DNA of 64,000 nucleotides. Source: Phoronis australis (taxonomy: Eukaryota; Phoronida; Phoronidae). Below, in pieces: positions 1-10,378 of the stretch. The position numbers and the translations under genes were made by a program. Every line of letters starts with the position of its first letter. The first letter of the stretch is position 1. Below the pieces are notes generated by a model. That model ran no database searches. It worked only from the letters and a program-made list of their open reading frames with translations, and was not told the origin of the DNA. The stretch covers positions 187,759 through 251,758 of the forward strand of contig NMRA01000224.1 of assembly GCA_002633005.1 (NCBI GenBank), given 5' to 3'.

Positions 1-1283
1 TCTGTTGACAGGATCTGGAGAATCAAATGAATATGGCCGAGAAGCTTCGCATCACCCTGTTGAAGGACTTCTTCGTGTAGTTACTACGACATGGTCACAT
101 GACACTTGCCATCACCCTATTGGACGACTTCCATGTAGCGTTTTCTGCGCATCTCGCGATACTCATAAGTTTCACCAAGAAGACTGCTATTGTTTGTAGG
201 TTACATCCACATTGTTGCCATGGTACTATACCACTGCTATTCGTCATGGCGTCCATGATAGAACTGCAGATGTTACCCTTGGTCGCAGTGTTCTTGGTAG
301 TACCATTATTATTCATTCTTCTTAGTCGCAGTATCCATGTTAGAGTCCCCATTATTCCCTGTGGTCACAGTGTTCACGGTAGAATCATCGCTATCAGTCT
401 TGGTCATGAACTTTACGTGATCTCGTGTAAACATGTAGCCATAAGTTTATTAGCTGACGTTCATTTGAGCTGACAATGTTAACGGTCGTTATTCGCTGGT
501 CATTACTCGCTGGTCATTACATGTGTTACAATATCAGGTGTTAGCAGGGTTGGCCCACTCGATTTTACATCTCACAACCATTTTCCTAATGAGGCCAGTA
601 CTGTGTTTCAACCAATGGTTGTCAGAGGAATTAAGTATTTGTGAATTTTACATTGTGATGAAGTTTTTTTATATTCATTCACGCTTCGTGAAAATTTCTC
701 ATTTGTGTATCTCGGGCCAAAAAAGCATAGTTGTGATTTTTAGTTTCTCACTTTTTCGATTAAGATTCTCCTAAAACGAGCGAGCATAAATTATGCTGGA
801 TTTTCTTACTCATAGCTTGTTAAGTCATGGCATTCCAAACCTTACATGCCTTTGTGCAGCTTGTCAAATGGAACTAAAGACCCTTGCTTAAATAATGCGG
901 GCGGGAGGTTTATTGGTCAGTGAACGCAATATCTTAAAATAAGCTTGGGTACAAAGCAGGACCAACTTAGCTTTTTTGGCCTAATTTGCAGACCTGTGTT
1001 AAGTATTGTGAGTATTGGGCGATTTAACTTCTGAAGGACCTTATAATGGAAGAATTTTAACATTGAGTTTCTTGGAAACGTTACACAATACATGTACTAT
1101 TAATACTCGGTGCCTTTTCTTCCCGATATGTTTAAAATGCTTGTCACATTGCACCTATATCTTAGTACCAACAGGACTTTTCATTTGAAAACAATTTTGG
1201 CTTATTAATTTCAGGAGTAATCTGTTCAGTTTAGTCAAACATTTACAAAACTATAAAAATGACCTTCATCAAGTATTTATTTT

Positions 1284-2347
1284 ATGAGCGAGTTATCCGA
1301 GTGTAGAATTTAATCTTGCACTTAGTAACAATCTGCCATAGAATGGGACAAATGACCATATCTTTTTAGTATAATGCATGTACAGCTGAGGAGTAGCATG
1401 ATGAATGTAAAAAATGCTGACCACTGGTTTTGATTTTATGCAAATTCAAGTCTTCCTATTACAACTCTTCTACCGTTGTTGGTCATTTTCCCCAAGTCAC
1501 ATTTAACTTGGATCTGTCAATCATTGCCGAGATGCGATTCTCCAAATTAATATTGTCTTCAGAGACAAAGTATGATGGTCCCAGGACCAGCTTGTTGGGG
1601 TCACTGCGGTCGAAGTAACTTTATCGAATGTTTTGCACTTGTGTCTGGAAATTCTTCAGTGCAATGCACAATAAAATCGAAAATCGTGTTTTGAAAAATC
1701 ATAGAAGTGTATTGTAACCTTTAACTGAATATGAACACACATATTCATAAGAAAACTTTGGCAGTCCAAGTTGACTTTAAATGCCACATCTCGTGTTCAT
1801 AATGAAACCGAGAAGNATGAGCGAGTTATCCGAGTGTAGAATTTAATCTTGCACTTAGTAACAATCTGCCATAGAATGGGACAAATGACCATATCTTTTT
1901 AGTATAATGCATTTACAGCTGAGGAGTAGCATGATGAATGTAAAAAATGCTGACCACTGGTTTTGATTTTATGCAAACTCAAGTCTTCCTATTACAACTC
2001 TTCTACCGTTGTTGGTCATTTTCCCAAGTCACATTTAACTTGGATCTGTCAATCATTGCCGAGATGCGATTCTCCAAATTAATATTGTCTTCAGAGACAA
2101 AGTATGATGGTCCCAGGACCAGCTTGTTGGGGTCACTGCGGTCGAAGTAACTTTATCGAATGTTTTGCACTTGTGTCTGGAAATTCTTCAGTGCAATGCA
2201 CAATAAAATCGAAAATCGTGTTTTGAAAAATCATAGAAGTGTATTGTAACCTTTAACTGAATATGAACACACATATTCATAAGAAAACTTTGGCAGTCCA
2301 AGTTGACTTTAAATGCCACATCTCGTGTTCATAATGAAACCGAGAAG
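1284..2347. repeat. Near-identical 0.53-kb direct duplication split by one N
   Basis: Positions 1284-1815 and 1817-2347 are the same sequence apart from a few single-base differences, such as a g/t change in the TATAATGCAT-G/T-TACAGC stretch and one missing C. The only base between the copies is an N at 1816. Near identity meeting exactly at an N is typical of a scaffolder abutting two overlapping contigs or two haplotypes instead of merging them. A real recent tandem duplication is less likely but not excluded. Confidence 0.9.
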
Positions 2348-2831
2348 AACCAGAGCTAGTTCATTCCCAACACAGTCCCTCTTGTTATATACCTGACTAC
2401 AAACTCTACAACACCTACACAGGTTATTACAGGTCCACTAACTGTCATAGTCTGCACAATAGACCATCTCAATGACCCTTAATCTTGTTTCAAACCACCT
2501 ACAACAGGCCTTGCTTTCGTAACACTGACTGACAAATGGATATATTACGTAAACAAAACATAGACCTCTTACACAGAATAAGTGGTTATCTCTCTTCATC
2601 GCCCGTCATGGCACCATAACTACTTCAGAACCTAATAGTTGCATTGATGCGTGAGCTCATTCTTTGATGATTCACTTATCATTCAAATCTTGTTCATAAA
2701 TCGTTCAAATCTTGATTAATTGTAGTTCCCTGGTGAACTACAGTAACATAGACTCGTGAAATTAGTCGATTTTGACGACATCGTTTAATTCCGGGAGACA
2801 ACAGTAGTGACTGGAGCACCCCCTGATGACT

Positions 2832-2928
2832 AAATAACATGGTATCTGTCCCTAAGATTACCTCAACATGGGATCTGTCCCTTGGATTGACCTCAACATG
2901 GGATCTGTCCCTTGGATTGACCTCAACG
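2832..2928. repeat. 30-bp tandem repeat, about 3 units
   Basis: The phrase CCTCAACATGGGATCTGTCC plus CTTGGATTGA recurs with a 30-bp period. The first unit is diverged. It is open in several frames only because the period is a multiple of three. Confidence 0.75.
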
Positions 2929-3380
2929 AAACGTAACACATGGTATATCAGTCCAGGCTTACTTGGTGAGGGTTATACAACACGAGGTTCTAAAACTAGG
3001 GGAAAATGGGGCAAGGAGGAGTCGCAAGGGGGGGGGGAGATCTGTATACACTTGGCATCAACCAATACTAACATGTATTCAGTATACAAAAGTAAATATA
3101 TAGATATCTATGTTCTTGTTACTTCTCTACTATTCCACAATATTCTTAACATACTTAATACCTTTGATAGTGACACAGATAACTTGGTAAGAAGCTACAA
3201 CATGCCCAACAATTCCACCGTCATATACACTTAACAAACTAAGAACACCTAAATCAAATCATGATTAAACTTGCCCAATGTTCAACAAAGATTTGAAACT
3301 GCTCTATAAATGAGTACCTTGTGAGTATTATGAATCTACACTAATGGTTATGCTCTAGTCAATATATAATTGTGATATTT

Positions 3381-3386
3381 TTTAAT
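3381..3386 (-). terminator. Candidate poly(A) signal of dystroglycan isoform B
   Basis: ATTAAA on the minus strand lies about 290 nt after the stop codon of exon 6B. It is the common variant of the poly(A) hexamer. I saw no canonical AATAAA on the minus strand between it and the stop. This is an assignment by motif and position only. Confidence 0.35.
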
Positions 3387-3677
3387 ACAATTAAAATTTG
3401 TTCATTACCATCTTTTTTTACTGGCAAGACAGTCTGAAACATGATCAAATTGTTTAAAATGGAAGCTCCAGAGTGAAGATTTGACCTCTGCCCTTTACAC
3501 TTTGACCTAGTACAACATGGCACCAAATACAGGAATCAGCAGAAATATGGCAGCAATAAATAAAATGATTTACAAGACAGCAACATTGATCAAACAAAGA
3601 TAAAGCCAGGTGATCACTATAAAAGACCCAGAAACACAAACAACGTTGAGTATTAGCAAAGAGTGTAGTGTTAAGTT

Positions 3678-4882
3678 TTAGGGGGGTACGTATGGGGGGG
3701 GACTCGGTTGATACGAAGGCTCTGTGCGTGGACGGGGAAGAGTAGAATCTTCACTATTCACGGGGGGGTCGGGAGGATGATACGCTGGCACCAGCGTCTC
3801 GTTTTCCATTTCTAACTCGTCCTCGGGAGGGTCGTCTTCTATAGGTTCTTTGTGGTCTGACGGTGGCGTCGACGGCGTGTTAGATCCCTCGCGGTGATAG
3901 GCAGGCGGTTCCTGCGCGGGTTGCTCATTGTCCATAATAAGTGGTCTGGCCGGAGACTCCGCTTTGTCGTCTAGTTCGTCCGCAAATATAATTGGGATCC
4001 CTTTGTTAACAAACGTGCGTTGTTCTTCCGTCTTCATTTTGCCTTGTCGTCGTTTCCGGTACAACACGCATGCGATAATGCCAGCCAGAAGAAGCAAAGC
4101 TACAATGATGACTGCTGGTAAAACTTTAACAACAAGGTCATCGTCATCACCTTTAGACTCCCCTCCTTTCCCAGGCTTAGCTGTGGTCGGCTCAGGCTCA
4201 GGTTCTGTTCTTGGTATCGGAACAGATGAAACAGGCTCGAATTCCCCTTGGCAAGAACCTTTGGGTTCCAGTGCCAAGGACGACAATTCAAATGGGTGCA
4301 TCATTTCCTTCGCTTCAGGTGTAAATGTGCCATTGGGATACATCAGCTTCTTCAAGAGACCTTCCACGCCTTCGGAGTTGCAGCTATCGCCACCTAGTGA
4401 TGTGTCGGTCCACGAGAGAATAACGGAGCCACGCTTGAGACCAGTGATCTGCAAGTTATTACCATTTTTGTTACCTAACAAATTGCCCAACTTCCTAAGA
4501 AAATCGAGCTGCATGTGGACGTCATTGACAAACGTATCGTAGTCAATATTTAAGGTCATGGTGAACTCATGACTGATGGCCTCTTGCTCACCAGGACGAG
4601 GAGCTAATACCATGATGTCCAGTGCTGTCCTCACTAACGCTTCGCTAGAATCCATTGCTGACACCTTCAGTTGATACAGACCGATATCTTTCTCCATCGG
4701 AAGACCAATTAACTCTTGCTTCTTCGCATTGTATTTTAGCCAAAAGTTCCTTGGTAGTGTTGTACCTTCCAGAGTTGTGACGAGAACGGCAAGTTTGCGA
4801 GTGTTGCCATCCTCGGCATCGATGAAAGTGTCTTTCGGAATTCTGAATCGGAACACGTTCCCGACAGTGGCAGGTATTTGAC
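3678..4882 (-). CDS. DAG1: Dystroglycan alternative terminal exon 6B
   Basis: The acceptor is TTATTTTCGTAG|GT at 4883; the first two bases complete the Gly codon split at exon 5, and 400 residues follow to the TAA at 3680-3678. Domains in exon residues: cadherin-like (CADG) domain about 1-95 with PKDTFIDAEDGNTRKL, and an SEA-like region about 100-215. That region carries the alpha/beta cleavage motif RG|SVILSW (cut after exon residue 151, protein 592) and two cysteines 43 apart (167 and 210), as in the family. A Pro/Glu/Thr-rich linker and an acidic GDDDD come next. The transmembrane helix is about 249-273, then YRKRRQGK, and a 130-residue tail with PPAY and the terminal PPPYVPP that binds the dystrophin or utrophin WW/EF region. 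Unlike 6A it lacks the N-glycosylation site just after the cleavage motif (WTDTS) but keeps NGT. Its tail has an acidic, Pro-rich insert (EDDPPEDELEMENETL) not seen in 6A. It is the distal 3' exon. Confidence 0.96.
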
Positions 4883-7262
4883 CTACGAAAATAAATATAA
4901 CACATCACCACGTATTATCATTTTTAAAATCAATAATGGTCGGGAAAAAAACAAGGGCCTGACATGGGCTTGAAAGTTCCGACAACTGCAAGCTCTCAAC
5001 TCCAGTTCAAGTATTTCTCATACTTACTTTTGACGCAACGTAGTTTTAGCAGACACACAAATGATTCTAGGTCAAGATATAAAATTTTATTCGAGATGGG
5101 CCTCACTCTTACCAAATTTTCATGAAAACTTGGGTTTTCTCCTCAGACATGCTGGTAATAATTAGAAATGGTAGATGTGAACACAACGGTTGAGTGTGAC
5201 AGCTTGTGTGCAACAAATGTACAAACAAAATGTGTAACTAAATTATATATTTATTGTGAAATGTTTCTATGACATAAGACAGTAGGAATATATGAACTTA
5301 TATAGTAGAACACACAAGAGGTATCGCTTACCAGAAACAGCAGCGATACTTCAGCAAATAATACCGACCAGTTAAAAGGTCAAAAGTCACACCTCATTTT
5401 CCCAAGTATCAGAACATTCCACTAAAGTGGAATTGTTCTTCAGTTAGCTCAAGAAATTGTGACAAGAGAAAAACCAGTTACATTCCACTGAAAAGTCAAA
5501 TTTACCCCATGTTTGTACAAATCAAGTAATGTGGACAAAACATGGTAGAGTTGGTTAGCCATGGACTCATATGCTGTAAATGTAATTCTTATGAAAAATT
5601 TGTTTTTTCTACACTGTATAAATTTAAAGTCCATGCTCAGACACCATTAACAACATCAGAGAAACATTTAAAGGCAGGTTTTACAAGATTTAAAAAACTT
5701 AGTAGAACGAGTATTTAAATCACAGCAAAGACAAGACAACATGTCGACCCATAACTAATTCTAAAGCCTACCAGTCCATCAAAACAAACTACACACTTAG
5801 ACTACTATACTTACATGGCCATAACTTTTTCAACCATTGCTACGAAACAAGACATCGTGCAAAGAAAAACAATGGCTGTTACATTGATAGATACTGAACT
5901 ATCAAACATTGATAGATACTGAACTATCAAACATTGACAGTTTAAGTGAGCTTGGATAGCAGAAATATTGGTACGATAATTGTTACGAATATGTTTATTA
6001 CAATAAACAATTGGACATAACAGAAGAAATGTGCAATCTTTCGACCATATGCAGGAACAAATAATGGGTCCAGGATCTAACTTCTGAACTCAAACTAGAC
6101 TCGACCAATCACCCTGTACAATTGGAGTACAGATTTGCAAGTTTACTCGATGTGTGTCATGCAAATGTATGGTCAGCTTTGGAGTTGAGTTTCGAGAACA
6201 GATATTACATTCCATGCTCTGGGTTATGACCAAGGAGATGCGAACATCTATTAAAAAGGGGTTCATTTTTACCCTATACAGCAATGATGGAGAGGCTGCA
6301 CACTCCACAACAACACAAGATTGGCAAATAATTCAGAAACAACAAACATAATTCAGAGGCGTGCAGACTGATCTGTATTACAACGCCAGTTCAAGATTTA
6401 CATAATTCAGTCTACGATCAATGCAGTCATCTCAGCTACACACCAAAGAATGTATAAAAGCAGTTGAGATACAAACCCAAACATTTGAGTGCCATAAAAT
6501 TCAAAGGATATTTTCTAAATCATTGACCAAGCAGTGTACTATAGCTACATCTCTCACTGAAAGTGGACAATTACATCTGTATATGTCTATAAAACCATGA
6601 ATTTACAATTAAAATTAAAATTAAAATCTCATATAATAAAAGTAAAATAATTTAAATCAACTGTACACCACATGGATGATGAACCAAACATTTAGCTCTC
6701 AGCATCGCAACAAACCTAACACAACATAACCTCTACTTGCAATTTCCATGGCGTTTATCGTTTTCAGTATTACCACGACAATTTCTGAAACTGCTCATTT
6801 TCGGAATTGTTCCCATTAATATAGTTCCCATTTACTCACCTGGATGAGAGCATATTACTTGATGACAAATCCTAAATTAATTGCTGTGCTTTAATGTTCA
6901 TCGTTAGTAAGAAATCACCTCTTTTACAAAAAACATACTGGGTGCATTTTATGCAATTTAAGTTGCTTTCCCTGAAACAACATATAGTGCAGTTAACGTA
7001 AATTCCTAGAAACAAAGAGGTTGCTCTTTTTACCTAAACCACTAGGCAAAAACTAACACCTGACTTACAAAAGCGTTAACGAAGTAGCGACAACTCTCCT
7101 CCATTCAAGAAAAACATAGACTCTCATGCCCATAAAACCAAAACAAGCACGCGATTGAATATCAATAAAGCCGAAAATTTACTGTAACTTGCATAAAAAT
7201 TGACGCAATATTTTCTCAAGAGCAATTGACAAAATATACTGCGTAATATTCAATCCGTGGGC
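4883..7262. other. Spacer between the two dystroglycan 3' exons
   Basis: For isoform B this is the 3' part of intron 5. For isoform A it lies beyond the probable poly(A) site. No exon is recognised. It contains a 25-bp tandem pair near 5.9 kb and AT-rich unique sequence. The open frames of 60-70 codons near 5.5 and 6.2 kb have no supporting splice sites or recognisable peptide. Confidence 0.5.
5881..5935. repeat. 25-bp tandem duplication
   Basis: ACATTGATAGATACTGAACT plus ATCAA occurs twice in tandem, followed by a partial third start (ACATTGACAG). Confidence 0.8.
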
Positions 7263-7268
7263 TTTATT
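7263..7268 (-). terminator. Candidate poly(A) signal of dystroglycan isoform A
   Basis: A canonical AATAAA on the minus strand lies about 510 nt after the exon 6A stop codon. A nearer variant, ATTAAA at 7582-7577 (about 200 nt after the stop), is an alternative. A functional site here would let transcripts end before exon 6B, as the alternative-last-exon model requires. Confidence 0.45.
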
Positions 7269-7780
7269 TTAATCAAGTTTCCAAGTTTTCTCCACCACTA
7301 GGACGAAGCAAGTCATTTTTTTCTTTCAACTGCAATGTTCGTCCGATGCTGCTCTCTAGCATCACGTGAAGTAATTATGCTAAATGAAGACGCATATTGT
7401 GTAAACGGGTGCGTCGCATTTTACACAACCTTGAAAATTTGTAAGAAATAAAACTGAAAAATATACAACCATCGGTTTCATTTCTTGATTATCTTCCTTT
7501 CATTTCCATTCAAGAAGCACTGAGGTGTGTCTCTGTCAAATATACATTGTTCGTTATTCTGCACTGGAGAAATGATTTTAATCCTCTTTTGATGGACACC
7601 AAGAAATTGAAATTGGACCCCAAAAATTTCGGAAGGCAGAACCAGTGGACCCTGAGTTTGGAATTATGGGGCGAACACTGCAATGACTGTACAATTTGAG
7701 TCTTTAACACCACTAAGTTCAAGTAGTTAATATCATATGGCATAACTAACGGAGCACGTGAACACAATGTAGCTGCCGCA

Positions 7781-8952
7781 TTATGGTGGAACATAAGGCG
7801 GAGGACTAGGCTGATAGGAGGGTTCAGTGCGAGGACGAGACGACCGTGAGCTCTCATCACCCGACGGTGGTCGCGGTGGTTGGTAAAGCCGAGATGACGA
7901 GTCCTCCATTGGTTTGTCCTCCGCTGAGCTGTCAGTGTGGTAGGCGGGTGGTTTCTCAGTCTCCAAGATTAATGGCTTGGTAGCATTCTCCGGCTTCTCA
8001 TCCATCTCATCAGTGAAGATGACAGGAATACCTTTGTTGATAAACGTATTCTGATCTTCATCAGACATCTTGCCTTTTCGTTTCTTGCGGTATAAAATGA
8101 AGGCTATGAGTCCGGCCAGCAACAACATGGCAGCAATCACCACCGCCGGCACCACGGTCACAACCCACTTGTCCTTTTCGTCGCCAGATTTAGACTCCTC
8201 TTCATATCCGGCAGGAGTTGTCATAGCAACGGCAGGAGTTATCATAGCAACGGCAGGAGTTGTCATAGCAACGGCGGGAGCCCATGTCACTGGCTTGAAA
8301 CCCGTCCTATTCTTCATGCAAGCACCTTTGGGTTGCAACGAGACAGACATGATCTCATAGTCACCCATCTTGTCCAACATATTTGCTGTAAAGGTCTTGT
8401 TCACATACATCACCTTTCCAAGCAGATTGGCTATCGCTCGGACTGGACACTGGTCAGAGGTCAAAGAGGAGTTTGTCCAACTGATAATGACCGACCCTTC
8501 TTTTAAACTAGTAATGACCAGTTTACCTGGATCATCTTCGCCAAACACACTCGCCAGTTTCGTCAAGAATTCCAGCTGCATGTGGACGTCATTCATAAAC
8601 GTCTCATAGTCGATATTCAGCCTCATGGCAAACTCAAACGTAGCATCCTTAACTGCGTCACTCTTGCCGGCCTCCTGCACATTGATGTCAAATGGACTCC
8701 TCTCTAACTGTGCATCTTTATCGATTGCCGTCACAAAAAACTGGTACTTCTTCACGTGCCTCTCAAGTGGAAGACCAATAATCTCTTGTCGCTTCTTGTC
8801 GTAAGTCAGCCAGAAATTCTTGGGAAGGGATGTTCCAGCAATGGTGCTTACAGTTAAAAGTAAGTTACGAGTGTCCCCATCTTCCTGATCGTAGAAAAGG
8901 TCTTTCTTGAATTGATAGCGGAACACTTGGCCGACTGTCGCAGTCAACATAC
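7781..8952 (-). CDS. DAG1: Dystroglycan alternative terminal exon 6A
   Basis: The acceptor is CATTGTATTCCAG|GT at 8953. The exon enters in the same split-Gly phase as 6B and encodes 389 further residues to the TAA at 7783-7781. Domains in exon residues: cadherin-like domain about 1-95 (KKDLFYDQEDGDTRNL), and an SEA-like region about 100-215 with the alpha/beta cleavage motif EG|SVIISW (cut after exon residue 152, protein 593). Conserved cysteines are at 168 and 211, and N-glycosylation sites at TNSS, VNKT and NRTG. A linker contains three 7-residue repeats (AVAMTTP, AVAMITP, AVAMTTP). The transmembrane helix is about 262-287, then YRKKRKGK, identical to the vertebrate juxtamembrane block that binds cytoskeletal and ERK partners. 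The tail carries PPAY, a PPRPP SH3-type motif and terminal PPPYVPP. It lies 2.9 kb upstream of 6B and has its own candidate poly(A) signals. The two exons are paralogous throughout their length. Confidence 0.97.
8217..8272. repeat. 21-bp coding repeat made of X-box-like motifs
   Basis: Plus-strand GTTGTCATAGCAAC (8217-8230), GTTATCATAGCAAC (8238-8251) and GTTGTCATAGCAAC (8259-8272) are spaced 21 bp apart within exon 6A and encode the 7-residue linker repeats. Each fits the RFX X-box consensus GTHNYYATRRNAAC. Whether RFX proteins bind is not shown by sequence alone. Confidence 0.85.
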
Positions 8953-9248
8953 CTGGAATACAATGTAGGTGCAGTGAAGACATTTCGCACATTCAGAAAA
9001 GAAATGCCAGACAAAGGGACTACGAAATAAATTAATTACAAAACAAAGGTACAACATCAAAGCAAGTACAACATGCAAATGACTGGTTTCATATTTTCCA
9101 AACAATCCAAGTAGCCGTGAGGTGTAGAGTTCTCCAAGCACTATCAGAGAAGTGTCAGTCAAGATATCTCAAAAAGTCAAAATCGAGCATTAAAACATTA
9201 GGGGAATGTCATGATCAAAAGCACAAAAATGCCTGGTAGTTCTCATTA

Positions 9249-9416
9249 GCAGTTATAGCAACTGCGGCTGTTGTCATAGCAACAAAGGCCTTGTCATAAC
9301 AACATGAGCCATTGCCATAGCAATTCGGGCCGTGGTCATAGCAACATGGGCCTTTCTTGTAGAAATTTGGGACATTGTCGTCATAGCAACTCGGGTCGTT
9401 GTCATAGCAATTGCGA
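9249..9416. repeat. Imperfect array of GTNGTCATAGCAAC units in intron 5
   Basis: About seven or eight imperfect units share the core TCATAGCAA, with interspersed CGGGCC/TGGGCC words. One unit, 9270-9283, is exactly GTTGTCATAGCAAC. The same word forms the coding repeat in exon 6A about 1 kb away, so the two are probably related by duplication or slippage. Confidence 0.75.
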
Positions 9417-10210
9417 CCGATCAAGGGTAGCAGCGGCACAAGAAAGCATGAGCATGCAATGCCTCGAGCAACTCACCTGGCGATAATACATGACGAGGTT
9501 GTCAAGTGGTAGCAGACGTCCAACATCCAGGCTATAGACCGTCAAGACTGAACACGGCTCTATGGGTAACACTGGGTTAGTTTGGTTGGGGTTCATGAGA
9601 TATCTTTAACAGACACCCTCTGTATGCCTTACACGCCAGACAAGACCATGTTCAGAAAATGCCTCACAGCGTAACTACCATAAGGTAATACGTAGCAAAT
9701 ACCTGGACATGCTCTAACAGCGTCCTGTTATAACAGCCCCAAACAGCGCCGCCTTAAAGTGGTAAAAACACACACATTGGCCATAGTACTTGTCCTGATG
9801 AGTCTCCTTGCTAATGTACTGTTGACGAAAATAGTTTAAGCTTTATTTGCCCAAAACATGCTTTCAGTTCACTACTAGTACCTTCTCACCTAAATTGGCG
9901 AAATTTTAAAGCAAACTTTTCTGGCAAATGTCAAATGATTTATTTTTGTTTCTGATATCTTTTTAAGTTTATTGCACAACATTGACAAATCCAAACAAGT
10001 TTTGATGAAACTCCTCAACTTTTTTGAGAACTACGTATAAAACATGGTATCATTGTAGGTTTTTGAGCAATTTTATAATAATTCATTTACTAAGATAATT
10101 TTTTTAAATGTTCCTGAAACAAGATATGACTGCCGACAATTGAGGTTGTTAAGCAGTGCAAAATGATTATCGTTTCAACAGAAAATTTGCTGTCTAAATA
10201 CATTACTCAT

Positions 10211-10378
10211 CAGGGGTGGATCCAGGATTTTGAGTTAGGGGAGACCAGGGCAGAGTATTAGCCAGGATTTTGCCCATCAGACATTCACACCCCACCCCCT
10301 GAACTGCCAAATGGAATCTGGGAGAAATTTAGAGGGGGCCATGGCCCCCTTGCCCCCCTCCCCTTAAATTCGCCACTG
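10211..10378. mobile_element. MITE-like element with CAGNGGYGGA-type ends
   Basis: It starts CAGGGGTGGATCCAGGAT and ends AATTCGCCACTG, giving short inverted ends of the CAGTGGCGGA type. The pentamer CTCAT abuts both ends and may be a target duplication. A related copy lies at about 60344-60608 and shares the blocks TTTTGAGTTAGGG, GCAGAGTATTAGCCAGGATT and CCAAATGGAATCTGGGAGA. It has no coding capacity. It resembles non-autonomous hAT-like DNA elements, but the 5-bp flank does not match the 8-bp hAT duplication, so the superfamily is open. Confidence 0.6.

Larger units (their letters stand above)
1..3380. other. Region downstream of dystroglycan, no gene recognised
   Basis: I find no convincing coding exon here on either strand. 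The open frames (for example about 99-473 plus) are short and lack protein-like composition or paired splice signals. The stretch holds a 0.53-kb near-identical duplication around a single N and a short 30-bp tandem repeat near 2.85 kb, both listed separately. A poly-G run lies near 3030. The 3' untranslated region of dystroglycan isoform B probably ends near position 3360. Confidence 0.5.

Noticed and set aside
99-473. 124-codon plus-strand open frame near the window start
   Set aside because: It is hydrophobic, repeat-like text with no start context or splice support. A comparable frame exists on the opposite strand, so it is most likely chance.
3928-4542. 204-codon plus-strand open frame
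   Set aside because: It is antisense to exon 6B of dystroglycan, whose minus-strand frame is clearly the real one.
8070-8609. Plus-strand open frames of 96 and 79 codons
   Set aside because: They are antisense shadows of exon 6A.
3678-8952. Exons 6A and 6B read as two separate full dystroglycan genes
   Set aside because: No second signal peptide, N-terminal domain or mucin exons lie between 4883 and 7780. Both terminal exons start mid-codon in the phase of exon 5.
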